Assembly: GCA_958445555.1 (NCBI GenBank)
Contig: CAUCSW010000023.1
Coordinates: forward strand, 1 to 8,193
Length of the DNA: 8,193 nt
Direction of reading: 5' to 3'
DNA from: an uncultured Clostridia bacterium
GTDB taxonomy: Bacteria > Bacillota > Clostridia > Oscillospirales > Acutalibacteraceae
In this document: positions 1-5,766 of the stretch, piece after piece
How the letters are laid out: every line of letters starts with the position of its first letter
Position numbering within the stretch: position 1 is the first letter of the stretch
Made by a program: the position numbers and the translations under genes
The notes under the pieces: generated by a model
The model's input: the letters and a program-made list of their open reading frames with translations, nothing else
Told to the model about the DNA's origin: nothing
Databases searched by the model: none

Positions 1-47
1 AAAACAGGAGAAAATACCGATAAGATAAACAAAAAATCAAAGCAGCA

Positions 48-187
48 GTCATAGTCAGTATTCAGTGCTGACTGCGATGACAACCGACCGTTTTAATGAG
101 TCGAGCGTATGAGCTTTTACCCTCATCACTCTCAAAGCGGAGACCTTTGTGCCGTCGCTTTTTGACTCTGCGGTCGGTTTTGTTTTA
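48..187 (+). promoter_or_regulatory. Candidate structured mRNA leader of citrate synthase
   Basis: The bases before citrate synthase are unusually self-complementary. A first hairpin pairs GTCAT (48-52) and AGTCAGTA (53-60) with TGCTGACT (66-73) and ATGAC (77-81), leaving loop TTCAG and a 3-base bulge GCG. Directly after it, AACCGACCG (82-90) is perfectly complementary to CGGTCGGTT (171-179). Nested inside are GAGTC/GACTC (98-102/164-168), AGCG/CGCT (104-107/156-159), hairpin ATGAG/CTCAT (109-113/122-126) and hairpin CAAAG/CTTTG (133-137/145-149). The outer stem is followed by a T-rich run (178-186), as in an attenuator. I could not match it to the T-box, SAM, lysine, cobalamin, GEMM or THF riboswitch consensus. 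Function is inference; the pairings are seen directly. No convincing promoter is visible, although a TAAGAT at 21-26 could be a -10 whose -35 lies outside the window. Confidence 0.4.
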
Positions 188-204
188 CACTGTTATAAAA
201 GACC

Positions 205-212
205 AAAGGAGG
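205..212 (+). promoter_or_regulatory. Ribosome binding site of citrate synthase
   Basis: AAAGGAGG lies 7 bases before the ATG at 220. This near-perfect Shine-Dalgarno sequence fixes the start codon and indicates efficient translation. It lies about 25 bases downstream of the candidate leader fold, so that fold could affect read-through more readily than mask the site directly. Confidence 0.85.
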
Positions 213-219
213 TCTGACA

Positions 220-1656
220 ATGAGCAGCAAAAAAAGAGATTATTCAAAAATTACCCCCGATATCGAACGATACGCCGCCCTTTGTCGGGCTGACGGATAT
301 GTGGACCCGGCGCTCTATACCGAGCATAAGATCTTCAGAGGGCTCCGCGACCTTAACGGCAACGGTGTGCGAACAGGACTCACCGAGGTGTCGGAGATCA
401 TATCCAAAAAGGAGATAGACGGGGTGATCACACCCTGCGACGGTGAACTTTATTACCGCGGATACGCCATTGAGGATATTGTGCGCGGCTTCACCGAGGA
501 CAACCGATTCGGCTTTGAAGAGACCGCCTATCTTCTGCTCTTCGGCGAACTGCCGACGACCGACGAACTGACGCGGTTCCGAAAGGTGCTTGCCGATTAT
601 CGCAGTCTACCCAATTCCTTTATACGGGACATCATAATGAAGGCGCCCTCCGCCGATATGATGAACTCACTTACGAGAAGCGTTCTGACGATGTACGCCT
701 ACGACAACAACCCCGACGACACCTCGGTGGAAAATGTGCTCAGACAATGCCTGCAGCTGATCGCGGTTTTTCCGATGCTTGCCGTTCAGGGTTACCTCGC
801 CTACAATTACTACATCAAAAAAGGGCCGAGTTACTTTATCCACAACCCCGACCCCAAGCTTTCGGCGGCGGAGAACATTCTTCATATGCTCCGCATAGAC
901 AGCAGATACACCCCGCTTGAGGCGAGGCTTCTCGATCTTTCCCTTGTTCTGCACGCCGAGCACGGCGGCGGTAACAACTCGACATTTACCACCAGGGTCG
1001 TCTCTTCGTCGGGCACCGACACATATGCCGCGATCGCTGCGGCTCTCGGCTCGCTGAAAGGTCCGAAACACGGCGGCGCAAACCTCAAGGTCTGCGCAAT
1101 GTTTGCGGATATAAAGAAAAATGTGTTTGACTGGACAGACAGGCACGAAGTCAAAGAGTATCTGCGGCTGATCCTGAATCGCAAGGCGTTTGACGGTGCC
1201 GGGCTCATATACGGAATGGGGCATGCAGTCTATTCGATATCGGATCCGAGAGCAAGGGTGTTCAAGTCATTTGTTGAGCGGCTTTCCGCAGAAAAGGGAC
1301 TTGATAAGGAATATGCCCTCTACTCGCTCGTGGAGGAGCTTGCTTCCGAGGTCATCGCAGAGGAGCGTAAGATCTACAAGGGTGTCAGCGCGAACATCGA
1401 CTTTTACAGCGGCTTTGTCTATGAGATGCTCGGACTTCCCAAGGAGCTTTACACCCCGCTTTTTGCGGTCGCCAGAATAGTCGGCTGGAGTGCGCACCGC
1501 ATCGAAGAACTTATAAACGGGAACAAGATTATCCGACCCGCCTATGTCAATGTTCACCCGCAGAGGGCTTATGTTCCCATGGTCGAGCGAACGGACGCGG
1601 CAGGCAGCACCGACACGGGCAACAAGTCGGATTCGACCGACAAACCAAACGCCTGA
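220..1656 (+). CDS. gltA: Citrate synthase
   Basis: This 478-residue enzyme condenses oxaloacetate and acetyl-CoA to citrate in the cytoplasm. In anaerobic Firmicutes it usually feeds 2-oxoglutarate and glutamate synthesis rather than a full TCA cycle. The family's catalytic triad is visible: His284 in GPKHGGAN, His335 in GMGHAVY followed by SDPRA, and Asp394 in NIDFYSG, corresponding to E. coli His264, His305 and Asp362. The conserved HAEHGGGN (245-252) and the N-terminal YRGYAIEDI (79-87) are also present. It is about 50 residues longer than E. coli GltA. The extra length is mostly an N-terminal arm of about 50 residues and a hydrophilic Ser/Thr/Asp-rich tail from about residue 457. The start is set by AAAGGAGG 7 bases upstream. 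It stands alone between a possible structured leader and its own terminator. 2-Methylcitrate synthase is a related alternative, but no prp gene is nearby. Confidence 0.95.
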   Translation: MSSKKRDYSKITPDIERYAALCRADGYVDPALYTEHKIFRGLRDLNGNGVRTGLTEVSEIISKKEIDGVITPCDGELYYRGYAIEDIVRGFTEDNRFGFEETAYLLLFGELPTTDELTRFRKVLADYRSLPNSFIRDIIMKAPSADMMNSLTRSVLTMYAYDNNPDDTSVENVLRQCLQLIAVFPMLAVQGYLAYNYYIKKGPSYFIHNPDPKLSAAENILHMLRIDSRYTPLEARLLDLSLVLHAEHGGGNNSTFTTRVVSSSGTDTYAAIAAALGSLKGPKHGGANLKVCAMFADIKKNVFDWTDRHEVKEYLRLILNRKAFDGAGLIYGMGHAVYSISDPRARVFKSFVERLSAEKGLDKEYALYSLVEELASEVIAEERKIYKGVSANIDFYSGFVYEMLGLPKELYTPLFAVARIVGWSAHRIEELINGNKIIRPAYVNVHPQRAYVPMVERTDAAGSTDTGNKSDSTDKPNA

Positions 1657-1668
1657 GTCAATGTAAAA

Positions 1669-1740
1669 CAGACCGCGGGCGGTGTTGTGGATATCGCGCT
1701 TTGCTATTCGGGCGGGTATTTTTCCCGTCGACCGCCTCTG
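1669..1740 (+). other. Inverted repeats just after citrate synthase
   Basis: GGCGGT (1678-1683) is complementary to ACCGCC (1731-1736), and CAGA (1669-1672) to TCTG (1737-1740). Enclosed within them, GGGCGGG (1711-1716 region) pairs with CCCGTC across loop TATTTTT. The stem is not followed by a clean T-run, so on its own it is a poor terminator. It may add stability to the 3' end of the citrate synthase transcript, whose real stop is the next hairpin. Confidence 0.35.
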
Positions 1741-1774
1741 TTCTTAACATTATACCGTTGTGTTATATTTCCTG

Positions 1775-1817
1775 TTCGCGCCCGTCGGGTTCGGTACCCG
1801 ACGGGCGCGAATTTTTT
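1775..1817 (+). terminator. Intrinsic terminator of citrate synthase
   Basis: A perfect 16-base-pair stem (TTCGCGCCCGTCGGGT, 1775-1790, with its complement at 1796-1811) closes the 5-base loop TCGGT. Six T residues follow at 1812-1817. This is a textbook rho-independent terminator for plus-strand transcription and lies about 120 bases past the citrate synthase stop. The opposite side has no T-run, so it should act in one direction only. Confidence 0.93.
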
Positions 1818-1908
1818 ATAGGATAAAAACATCCGACCCCCGCTGCGGCAGGCGCGGGGTGTGCGCTCGGCGGCGGGTATTTCCCCTCCCCTCCTGTTTT
1901 TCGCGCCC

Positions 1909-1940
1909 GCGCAGGGTGCGGGCGCGGGGCGGTAGCGTTC
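1909..1940 (+). repeat. GC-rich palindromic module, copy 1
   Basis: This copy begins with GCGCAGGGTGCG (1909-1920) and ends with GGCGGTAGCGTTC (1928-1940). The first part is the loop and 3' arm of a 9-base-pair hairpin, CGCGCCCGC (1902-1910) with GCGGGCGCG (1918-1926) around loop GCAGGGT. The same start block and a near-identical end block recur in the same order at 2099-2134, with the same loop sequence but different stem bases. That suggests two copies of one degenerate intergenic element. Confidence 0.45.
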
Positions 1941-2055
1941 GTCAGTGCCGTTCATTCATCAAAGCGGGAGCACGAGTGCCGGAGCGATCTTGTCCGGCGC
2001 GATGCTTTTCTCCCGAACGGCGCCCCGTCGCGGCGATTTTGGGGGTGTCGCGCTG

Positions 2056-2074
2056 ACTCTACTCGCAGTAGAGT
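2056..2074. repeat. Perfect short hairpin
   Basis: ACTCTACT (2056-2063) and AGTAGAGT (2067-2074) form a perfect 8-base-pair stem around a 3-base loop, CGC. Seven A residues follow at 2077-2083, which serve as the T-run of the minus-strand terminator at 2084-2124. Neither strand has a T-run directly after this hairpin, so it is not itself a terminator. Its role is unknown; it could also be a protein-binding palindrome. Confidence 0.5.
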
Positions 2075-2076
2075 GC

Positions 2077-2124
2077 AAAAAAAGCCGCCCGTCGGCGCGC
2101 GCAGGGTGCGCGGCGGTGGGCGGC
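2077..2124 (-). terminator. Minus-strand intrinsic terminator in the spacer
   Basis: Read on the minus strand, GCCGCCC (2124-2118) pairs with GGGCGGC (2090-2084). An inner CGCGC/GCGCG stem (2112-2108 with 2100-2096) sits around a 7-base loop, and seven T residues follow (2083-2077). The nearest known minus-strand gene ends far to the right at 4798, beyond a plus-strand operon. This terminator therefore has no obvious protein gene to serve, which is the main reason to suspect a small RNA. Confidence 0.6.
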
Positions 2125-2134
2125 GGTAACGCTC
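2099..2134 (+). repeat. GC-rich palindromic module, copy 2
   Basis: GCGCAGGGTGCG (2099-2110) followed by GGCGGTAACGCTC (2122-2134) repeats the two blocks of the copy at 1909-1940, with two substitutions in the second block and slightly longer spacing. Here the module is embedded in the minus-strand terminator stem. The shared CGCCCGTCGG between 2086-2095 and the citrate synthase terminator shows that GC-rich blocks recur along the spacer. Confidence 0.45.
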
Positions 2135-2352
2135 CTCTTATAAGCCGTGAACCTATGAGCTGGCAAGAGCGGCAGGTTCAGGATAAAGCAGCGGCTATGT
2201 ATGGATTTCCGTCGGCAAATACGACACCGTGCCTCTTCACTATGCACTTTTACTTATTACTTTCACTTTAAGCGTCGGTGCGCGTGGAGGTCCGTTCGCT
2301 CCCGCAAGAAGGAAATTTAGGATTTTGTTTGTGTCGTGTGCAACTAAATCTC

Positions 2353-2381
2353 TTGCAAATACCGTCCGAATGTCGTATAAT
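2353..2381 (+). promoter_or_regulatory. Sigma-A type promoter of proS
   Basis: TTGCAA (2353-2358) and a perfect TATAAT (2376-2381) are separated by exactly 17 bases. Transcription would start near 2388, giving a leader of roughly 33 bases before the proS ATG at 2421. That leaves no room for a T-box or other large riboswitch in the proS mRNA from this promoter. Confidence 0.85.
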
Positions 2382-2383
2382 GT

Positions 2384-2394
2384 TATACTGTATA
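2384..2394. promoter_or_regulatory. Palindrome at the proS transcription start
   Basis: TATAC-T-GTATA is a perfect 11-base palindrome directly after the -10 box and over the predicted start point. This is a position where a repressor could bind. AT-rich promoter DNA often contains such palindromes by chance, so this is a weak candidate operator. Confidence 0.25.
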
Positions 2395-2420
2395 GTAATA
2401 ATTGTTTTTTTGGTGGTATT

Positions 2421-3854
2421 ATGGGTAATGAAAAGAAAGTAAAAGAGATCACCTCAATGGAGGATGATTTCGCGCAATGGTACACCGATGTCGTTATAAA
2501 GTCGGAGCTTATTGACTATTCAAGCGTTCGCGGATGTATGGTCATAAGACCTTACGGCTACGCCATTTGGGAAAACATTCAGCATATTATGGACGGAATG
2601 TTCAAGGAGACCGGACATCAGAATGTATATATGCCGATGTTTATACCCGAAAGTCTTCTTCAAAAAGAGAAGGATCATGTTGAGGGCTTTGCCCCTGAGG
2701 TGGCATGGGTCACTCACGGCGGCAACGATCAGCTTGAAGAAAGGCTTTGCGTCCGTCCCACAAGCGAGACCCTCTTCTGCGATCATTACAAGAATATAAT
2801 CCGCTCCTACCGCGATCTGCCCAAGCTTTACAATCAGTGGTGCAGTGTCGTCCGTTGGGAGAAGACTACAAGACCTTTCCTCCGTTCGCGCGAATTTTTG
2901 TGGCAGGAGGGGCATACCATCCACGCAACTGCCGAAGAGGCGCGCGAGGAGACCATCCGTATGCTCAATGTGTACGCAGACTTCTGCGAAAAATATCTCT
3001 GTATGCCTGTTGTCAAGGGTGTCAAGACAGAGAAGGAGCGCTTTGCGGGCGCTGAGGACACCTACACGATCGAGGCTTTGATGCATGACGGCAAAGCACT
3101 TCAGAGCGGCACCTCACACTATTTCGGAGACGGCTTCGCAAGGGCATTCGGTATACAGTATCTTGATAAGAACAACAATCTTGTATACCCGCATCAGACT
3201 TCGTGGGGTACGACAACCAGACTTATCGGCGCCTTGATAATGACTCACGGAGACGATAACGGTCTTGTACTGCCTCCGGCGGTCGCACCGATTCAGGTCA
3301 TTGTCGTTCCCATCGCCATGCATAAAGAAGGGGTCACCGAAAAGGCGACCGCTCTTTGCGACAGAATAAAGAAGGTCTGCCGTGCGGATATCGATCTTCG
3401 CGAGCAGACGCCCGGCTGGAAGTTTGCCGAACACGAGATGAAGGGCGTTCCCATAAGGCTTGAGATCGGTCCTAAGGATATTGAAAACGGACAGTGCGTG
3501 CTTGTGCGCCGCGACACGGGTGAGAAGACCTCCGTTTCTCTCGAAAATGTTGAAGAGAGCATAAAGACCCTGCTCAAAGCCATAGCGGACAATATGTTTG
3601 AAACTGCGGTCCGCCGCCGTGAGAATATGACATATGACGCGCATGATCTTGACGAAATGGTTAAGATTGCCGCCGAAAAGCCCGGCTTTATTCGCGCCAT
3701 GTGGTGCGGAGACCGCGCCTGTGAAGACAAGCTCAAGGAGGTTGCCGGAGTGACCTCAAGATGTATGCCTTTTGAGCAGGAGCATATTTCTGATAAGTGC
3801 GTTTGCTGCGGAAAGCCTGCCGCAAAGCTTGTTTATTGGGGAAAAGCATATTGA
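2421..3854 (+). CDS. proS: Prolyl-tRNA synthetase, archaeal/Thermus type
   Basis: This class II synthetase charges tRNA-Pro with proline. From the ATG at 2421 it has 477 residues, the length known for the Thermus thermophilus enzyme. It lacks the large editing insertion of E. coli-type ProRS. Motif 1 covers about residues 38-75, motif 2 includes RPTSE (112-116), VVRWE (143-147) and [13 protein letters not shown] (153-165), and motif 3 contains GTTTRLIG (263-270) with Arg267. The anticodon-binding domain includes PGWKF (331-335). The C-terminal module has Cys429, Cys434, Cys460 and Cys463, with the spacing of the four Thermus zinc ligands, and ends in Ala-Tyr as in that enzyme. The frame is open further upstream, but those starts overlap the promoter. 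The ribosome site is weak (GGTGGT, 2412-2417). The membrane-protein gene follows after 14 bases. Confidence 0.96.
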   Translation: MGNEKKVKEITSMEDDFAQWYTDVVIKSELIDYSSVRGCMVIRPYGYAIWENIQHIMDGMFKETGHQNVYMPMFIPESLLQKEKDHVEGFAPEVAWVTHGGNDQLEERLCVRPTSETLFCDHYKNIIRSYRDLPKLYNQWCSVVRWEKTTRPFLRSREFLWQEGHTIHATAEEAREETIRMLNVYADFCEKYLCMPVVKGVKTEKERFAGAEDTYTIEALMHDGKALQSGTSHYFGDGFARAFGIQYLDKNNNLVYPHQTSWGTTTRLIGALIMTHGDDNGLVLPPAVAPIQVIVVPIAMHKEGVTEKATALCDRIKKVCRADIDLREQTPGWKFAEHEMKGVPIRLEIGPKDIENGQCVLVRRDTGEKTSVSLENVEESIKTLLKAIADNMFETAVRRRENMTYDAHDLDEMVKIAAEKPGFIRAMWCGDRACEDKLKEVAGVTSRCMPFEQEHISDKCVCCGKPAAKLVYWGKAY

Positions 3855-3868
3855 TGGGAGAACCGAAA

Positions 3869-4462
3869 ATGTTTAAAAAACTGAGTCTCTTCGTTTTAAC
3901 GGCACTGCTTGCCGTTACCGTTTGCATTGCACCTGTTTTTGCCGAGCCCGAAGAGAGCGGAGAGGGTGAAGGCGTCTCCTCGATATCGTCGGTTGAGAGC
4001 GACGGAGAACACGAAAACACCTCCTCGACCTCTTCTGTCGTTTCACACAATAACTCCGTATCGTCAAAATCGTCCTCAAAACCTCAAGGCGGCGGTAATT
4101 ATATAAAGGATGACTCGGCGTATTACGCAAGTATAAACTCAATAGGCGATGTCGAATCAAAGACCATGGCGGGAACCGACGACGGATCGTCGACCGTTTC
4201 TTCTCCCTCGTCGGTGGCGGACAAGACAAACAGCAGCCGGATCACGAGCAAGCTTAAAATCGGACTTTGGATATCGGTCGCTCTTGTCGCGGTCTGCGTG
4301 TTGATTCTTGTCAGCCTCAACAGGGTCTATAAACTCAAATACGAAGCTATCGACCCCGCCGCCAAGAAGAAAAAGCGCTCCGCATCGGGGAACGGCAACA
4401 GAGGAAACGCCTCGGATCACAGGGATCACAATCCCAACCACAGTCACAGACCGAGAGACTGA
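3869..4462 (+). CDS. Secreted serine-rich single-pass membrane protein, function unknown
   Basis: I do not recognise a family for this 197-residue protein. Residues 1-25 form a signal peptide: Phe-Lys-Lys, a hydrophobic core, then a VFA cleavage site before Glu-Pro-Glu-Glu; there is no lipobox. An acidic, Ser/Thr-rich, low-complexity external region of about 105 residues follows. A transmembrane helix spans roughly 131-150, followed by a basic tail with KKKKR and a His/Asn/Arg-rich end. This predicts a type I topology, with a disordered outer segment and a short cytoplasmic tail. The ATG at 3869 is preferred because GGGAG (3856-3860) lies 8 bases before it and the signal peptide then starts correctly. 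An ATG at 3854 overlapping the proS stop (TGATG) would add five residues. It shares the proS transcript and the terminator at 4553. A role in the cell envelope is only a guess. Confidence 0.75.
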   Translation: MFKKLSLFVLTALLAVTVCIAPVFAEPEESGEGEGVSSISSVESDGEHENTSSTSSVVSHNNSVSSKSSSKPQGGGNYIKDDSAYYASINSIGDVESKTMAGTDDGSSTVSSPSSVADKTNSSRITSKLKIGLWISVALVAVCVLILVSLNRVYKLKYEAIDPAAKKKKRSASGNGNRGNASDHRDHNPNHSHRPRD

Positions 4463-4504
4463 TTTCTCGCCGTCGGTCACCGTTCGTTCTTATATATCCT
4501 TATA

Positions 4505-4522
4505 AATTCCGAGTTCGGAATT
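4505..4522. repeat. AATTCCGA palindrome after the membrane-protein gene
   Basis: AATTCCGA (4505-4512) and TCGGAATT (4515-4522) are perfectly complementary around two bases, and CCGAATTATGA follows nearby at about 4530-4540. Clusters of GAATT/CCGAATT blocks like this resemble degenerate intergenic repeats seen in some Clostridia, but one copy in this window cannot prove it. Confidence 0.35.
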
Positions 4523-4552
4523 GTGAATGCCGAATTATGATTTCACAAGCAT

Positions 4553-4599
4553 AACAACGGCGGACGGGTGCAAACGCACCCGCCCGCCGTTGTTTTTTT
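4553..4599 (+). terminator. Intrinsic terminator of the proS operon
   Basis: AACAACGGCGG (4553-4563) pairs with CCGCCGTTGTT (4584-4594), and after one mismatch CGGGTGC (4565-4571) pairs with GCACCCG (4576-4582) around loop AAAC. A run of seven T residues (4593-4599) follows. It ends transcription of proS and the membrane-protein gene. On the minus strand the stem is followed only by a weak T-rich stretch, so it might slow, but probably not cleanly stop, transcripts coming from ispE. Confidence 0.93.
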
Positions 4600-4797
4600 C
4601 TCCACGCGCCCCGAGCTTCAAAAAAAGGCGTGATCGTTGTTTTTAAGGATTCTGCGGTTTTATCGGCTTCAACGCAGAAAAGGGCGAAAACCACCGGGAA
4701 AAAGACGCTGACCGGCGGCAGGGTTCGTTTTCTCGCTTGCTTAAACCGTCGGAATTGCTCCGTTTGAGACAAACCGCCCGCATATTTCGGCGTGTTT
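4600..4797. other. Spacer between convergent operons
   Basis: About 200 bases separate the proS-operon terminator from the end of ispE. I see no gene. One inverted repeat, TTCTGCG (4650-4656) with CGCAGAA (4673-4679), spans a 16-base loop. It lacks a following T-run on the minus strand, so a clear ispE terminator was not found here. Confidence 0.5.
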
Positions 4798-5766
4798 TCA
4801 CCTGCTTACCGTCGTGCCCGCGGAAATCGGTTTGCAAAGGAACGACTCATGCCCTGCAGCCGCAAGGCGTTCTTTTGCCGCTTTTGCATCTGCTTTGTTT
4901 GCAAACAAGCCATAGGCACTCGGACCCGAGCCGCTGACCGATGCCGCCGCGGCTCCGCTTTCGATCATAATGTTCACCGCTCTCTCGGTCTCGGTGTTTT
5001 GCCAGACCGCGGAAAAATCGTTGCGGATCGCAGCGCTTATGTCCGACAGACCGCCTTTTTCCAGTGCGGTGATCATTTTATCGGACGGTGCGGCATTGGG
5101 ATACCTTAATTTTGAATCAAGCACCGAATACATTTCGGCGGTCGATCTTTTATTGCCGGGCTTTACAATAAGAATCTCGCAATCGGCAAGACCTGCGGCG
5201 AGCGGTGTGATGATCTCGCCGTAATGCGTGCAAAGCGCCGCACCGTTCACAAGAAAGAACGGCACATCGGCGCCGAGCCTTTCCGCGCTTCGGAAAAGCT
5301 CGTCTTCGTCCAAAAATCCGAACGCCTCATTAAGGAGCAGCAATGCCGCGGCGGCATCCGAGCTGCCGCCGCCGAGACCCGCTGCTTTCGGTATCCGCTT
5401 TGTCACCGTGAAGCTCACTCCGTCCGCCGCAGAGGAGCTGCGGCAGTGAGACCGGCAGGCGCAAGTCGGTGTGTCGTCGTTTCCGTGTACACCACTGTCG
5501 GGGTCGGCGTTTTTCTTTGCCTTTTCGTCCGCAAGGGCAAAATACAGTTTCGCCGCGCGGTATACCAGATCGTTTTCGCCGCCCAGCTCATCGTCACTTG
5601 ACACGACGCTTATCCCTTTGATATCACTGCCCGTCCGAAGAGTTACGGTGTCGGAAAGCGATACCGTCTGCATTATGTTTTCAACGGTATGATAGCCGTT
5701 CTCGTCTCTGTTTGTCACGGCAAGAAAAAGGTTTATTTTGGCATAAGCCTCTCTCGTGAGCTTCAT
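4798..5766 (-). CDS. ispE: 4-diphosphocytidyl-2-C-methyl-D-erythritol kinase
   Basis: This GHMP-family kinase phosphorylates CDP-methylerythritol in the MEP route to isoprenoid precursors. The 322-residue protein shows AYAKINLFL with Lys10, the ATP-binding glycine loop GLGGGSSDAAA (130-140), GADVPFF with the catalytic Asp167 (E. coli Lys10 and Asp141), and the third GHMP motif SVSGSGPSAYGLF (277-289). It is 25-40 residues longer than usual. The excess is a polar segment at about 82-114, with Cys102, Cys104 and Cys108, between LYFALAD and GVSFTVTKRIP. Its ATG overlaps the aminotransferase stop in ATGA, and GGAGAG (5777-5772) sits 5 bases before the start, indicating translational coupling as the third gene of the Lrp operon. 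Confidence 0.95.
   Translation of the reverse strand: MKLTREAYAKINLFLAVTNRDENGYHTVENIMQTVSLSDTVTLRTGSDIKGISVVSSDDELGGENDLVYRAAKLYFALADEKAKKNADPDSGVHGNDDTPTCACRSHCRSSSAADGVSFTVTKRIPKAAGLGGGSSDAAAALLLLNEAFGFLDEDELFRSAERLGADVPFFLVNGAALCTHYGEIITPLAAGLADCEILIVKPGNKRSTAEMYSVLDSKLRYPNAAPSDKMITALEKGGLSDISAAIRNDFSAVWQNTETERAVNIMIESGAAAASVSGSGPSAYGLFANKADAKAAKERLAAAGHESFLCKPISAGTTVSR

Larger units (their letters stand above)
2077..2230 (-). ncRNA. Candidate small minus-strand RNA ending at an intrinsic terminator
   Basis: On the minus strand a long hairpin pairs AGCCG (2196-2192) with CGGCT (2147-2143) and TGAACCT (2180-2174) with AGGTTCA (2154-2148). An 11-base bulge sits on the 5' arm and an inner GCT/AGC hairpin caps it. 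A linker with an exposed AGAGGAG leads to a GC-rich terminator stem and seven T residues. No open frame is plausible. The pairings are seen; transcription and function are inferred. I found no clear minus-strand promoter, so the 5' end is only a guess. The plus strand folds similarly (it shows TGAACC/GGTTCA and GCGGC blocks slightly like 6S RNA) but has no terminator. Confidence 0.3.
1818..2352. other. GC-rich, hairpin-dense intergenic spacer without a gene
   Basis: No open frame here has a family-like sequence, a ribosome site or sensible composition; all candidate frames are Arg/Pro/Gly-rich by-products of GC richness. The left part (about 1835-2135) is very GC-rich and packed with inverted repeats: CCCCGC/GCGGGG (about 1835-1860), CGCGCCCGC/GCGGGCGCG (1902-1926), CGGGAG/CTCCCG (1965-1970/2010-2015) enclosing GCCGGA/TCCGGC (1978-1983/1993-1998), and ACTCTACT/AGTAGAGT (2056-2074). 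GGTGTCG (2044-2050) is also complementary to CGACACC (2222-2228). From 2230 to 2350 the sequence is pyrimidine-rich and featureless up to the proS promoter. Confidence 0.6.

Noticed and set aside
82..179. tRNA or tRNA-like gene
   Set aside because: The branched pairing suggested a cloverleaf, but there is no T-loop GGTTCRA signature, no anticodon arm of normal geometry and no CCA-compatible end.
191..199. Extended -10 (TGTTATAAA) as the citrate synthase promoter
   Set aside because: There is no -35 at the right distance, and a start near 206 would fall inside the ribosome binding site.
667..1224. Open frames antisense to citrate synthase, including one of 185 codons
   Set aside because: The sense frame carries all citrate synthase motifs; the antisense frames are low-information by-products without a ribosome site.
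2140..2215. 6S RNA or SRP RNA on the plus strand, from TGAACC/GGTTCA plus a GCGGC block and a GCAGC block
   Set aside because: No upstream strand pairs with the expected closing stem of 6S RNA, and the GGAAGGAAGCAG core of SRP RNA is missing. The likeness to E. coli is limited to a few short blocks.
1830..2230. RNase P RNA, because GCAGGGTGC and GGTAACGC blocks resemble parts of the E. coli molecule
   Set aside because: The universally conserved GAGGAAAGTCC and AGA-x-x-x-ATG core elements are absent on both strands; the likeness comes from short GC-rich words.
1704..2271. Open frames of about 80-110 codons in the spacer on both strands
   Set aside because: They are Arg/Pro/Gly-rich, cross terminators and palindromes, and lack ribosome sites or recognisable motifs.
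2100..2420. T-box leader for proS
   Set aside because: No AGGGTGGNACCGCG element is present, and the clear promoter at 2353-2381 leaves a leader of only about 33 bases.
2229..2420. N-terminal extension of ProRS by 64 residues using upstream in-frame ATG codons
   Set aside because: The added residues have no family similarity and the frame runs through the -35 and -10 boxes; starting at 2421 gives the 477 residues of the Thermus enzyme.
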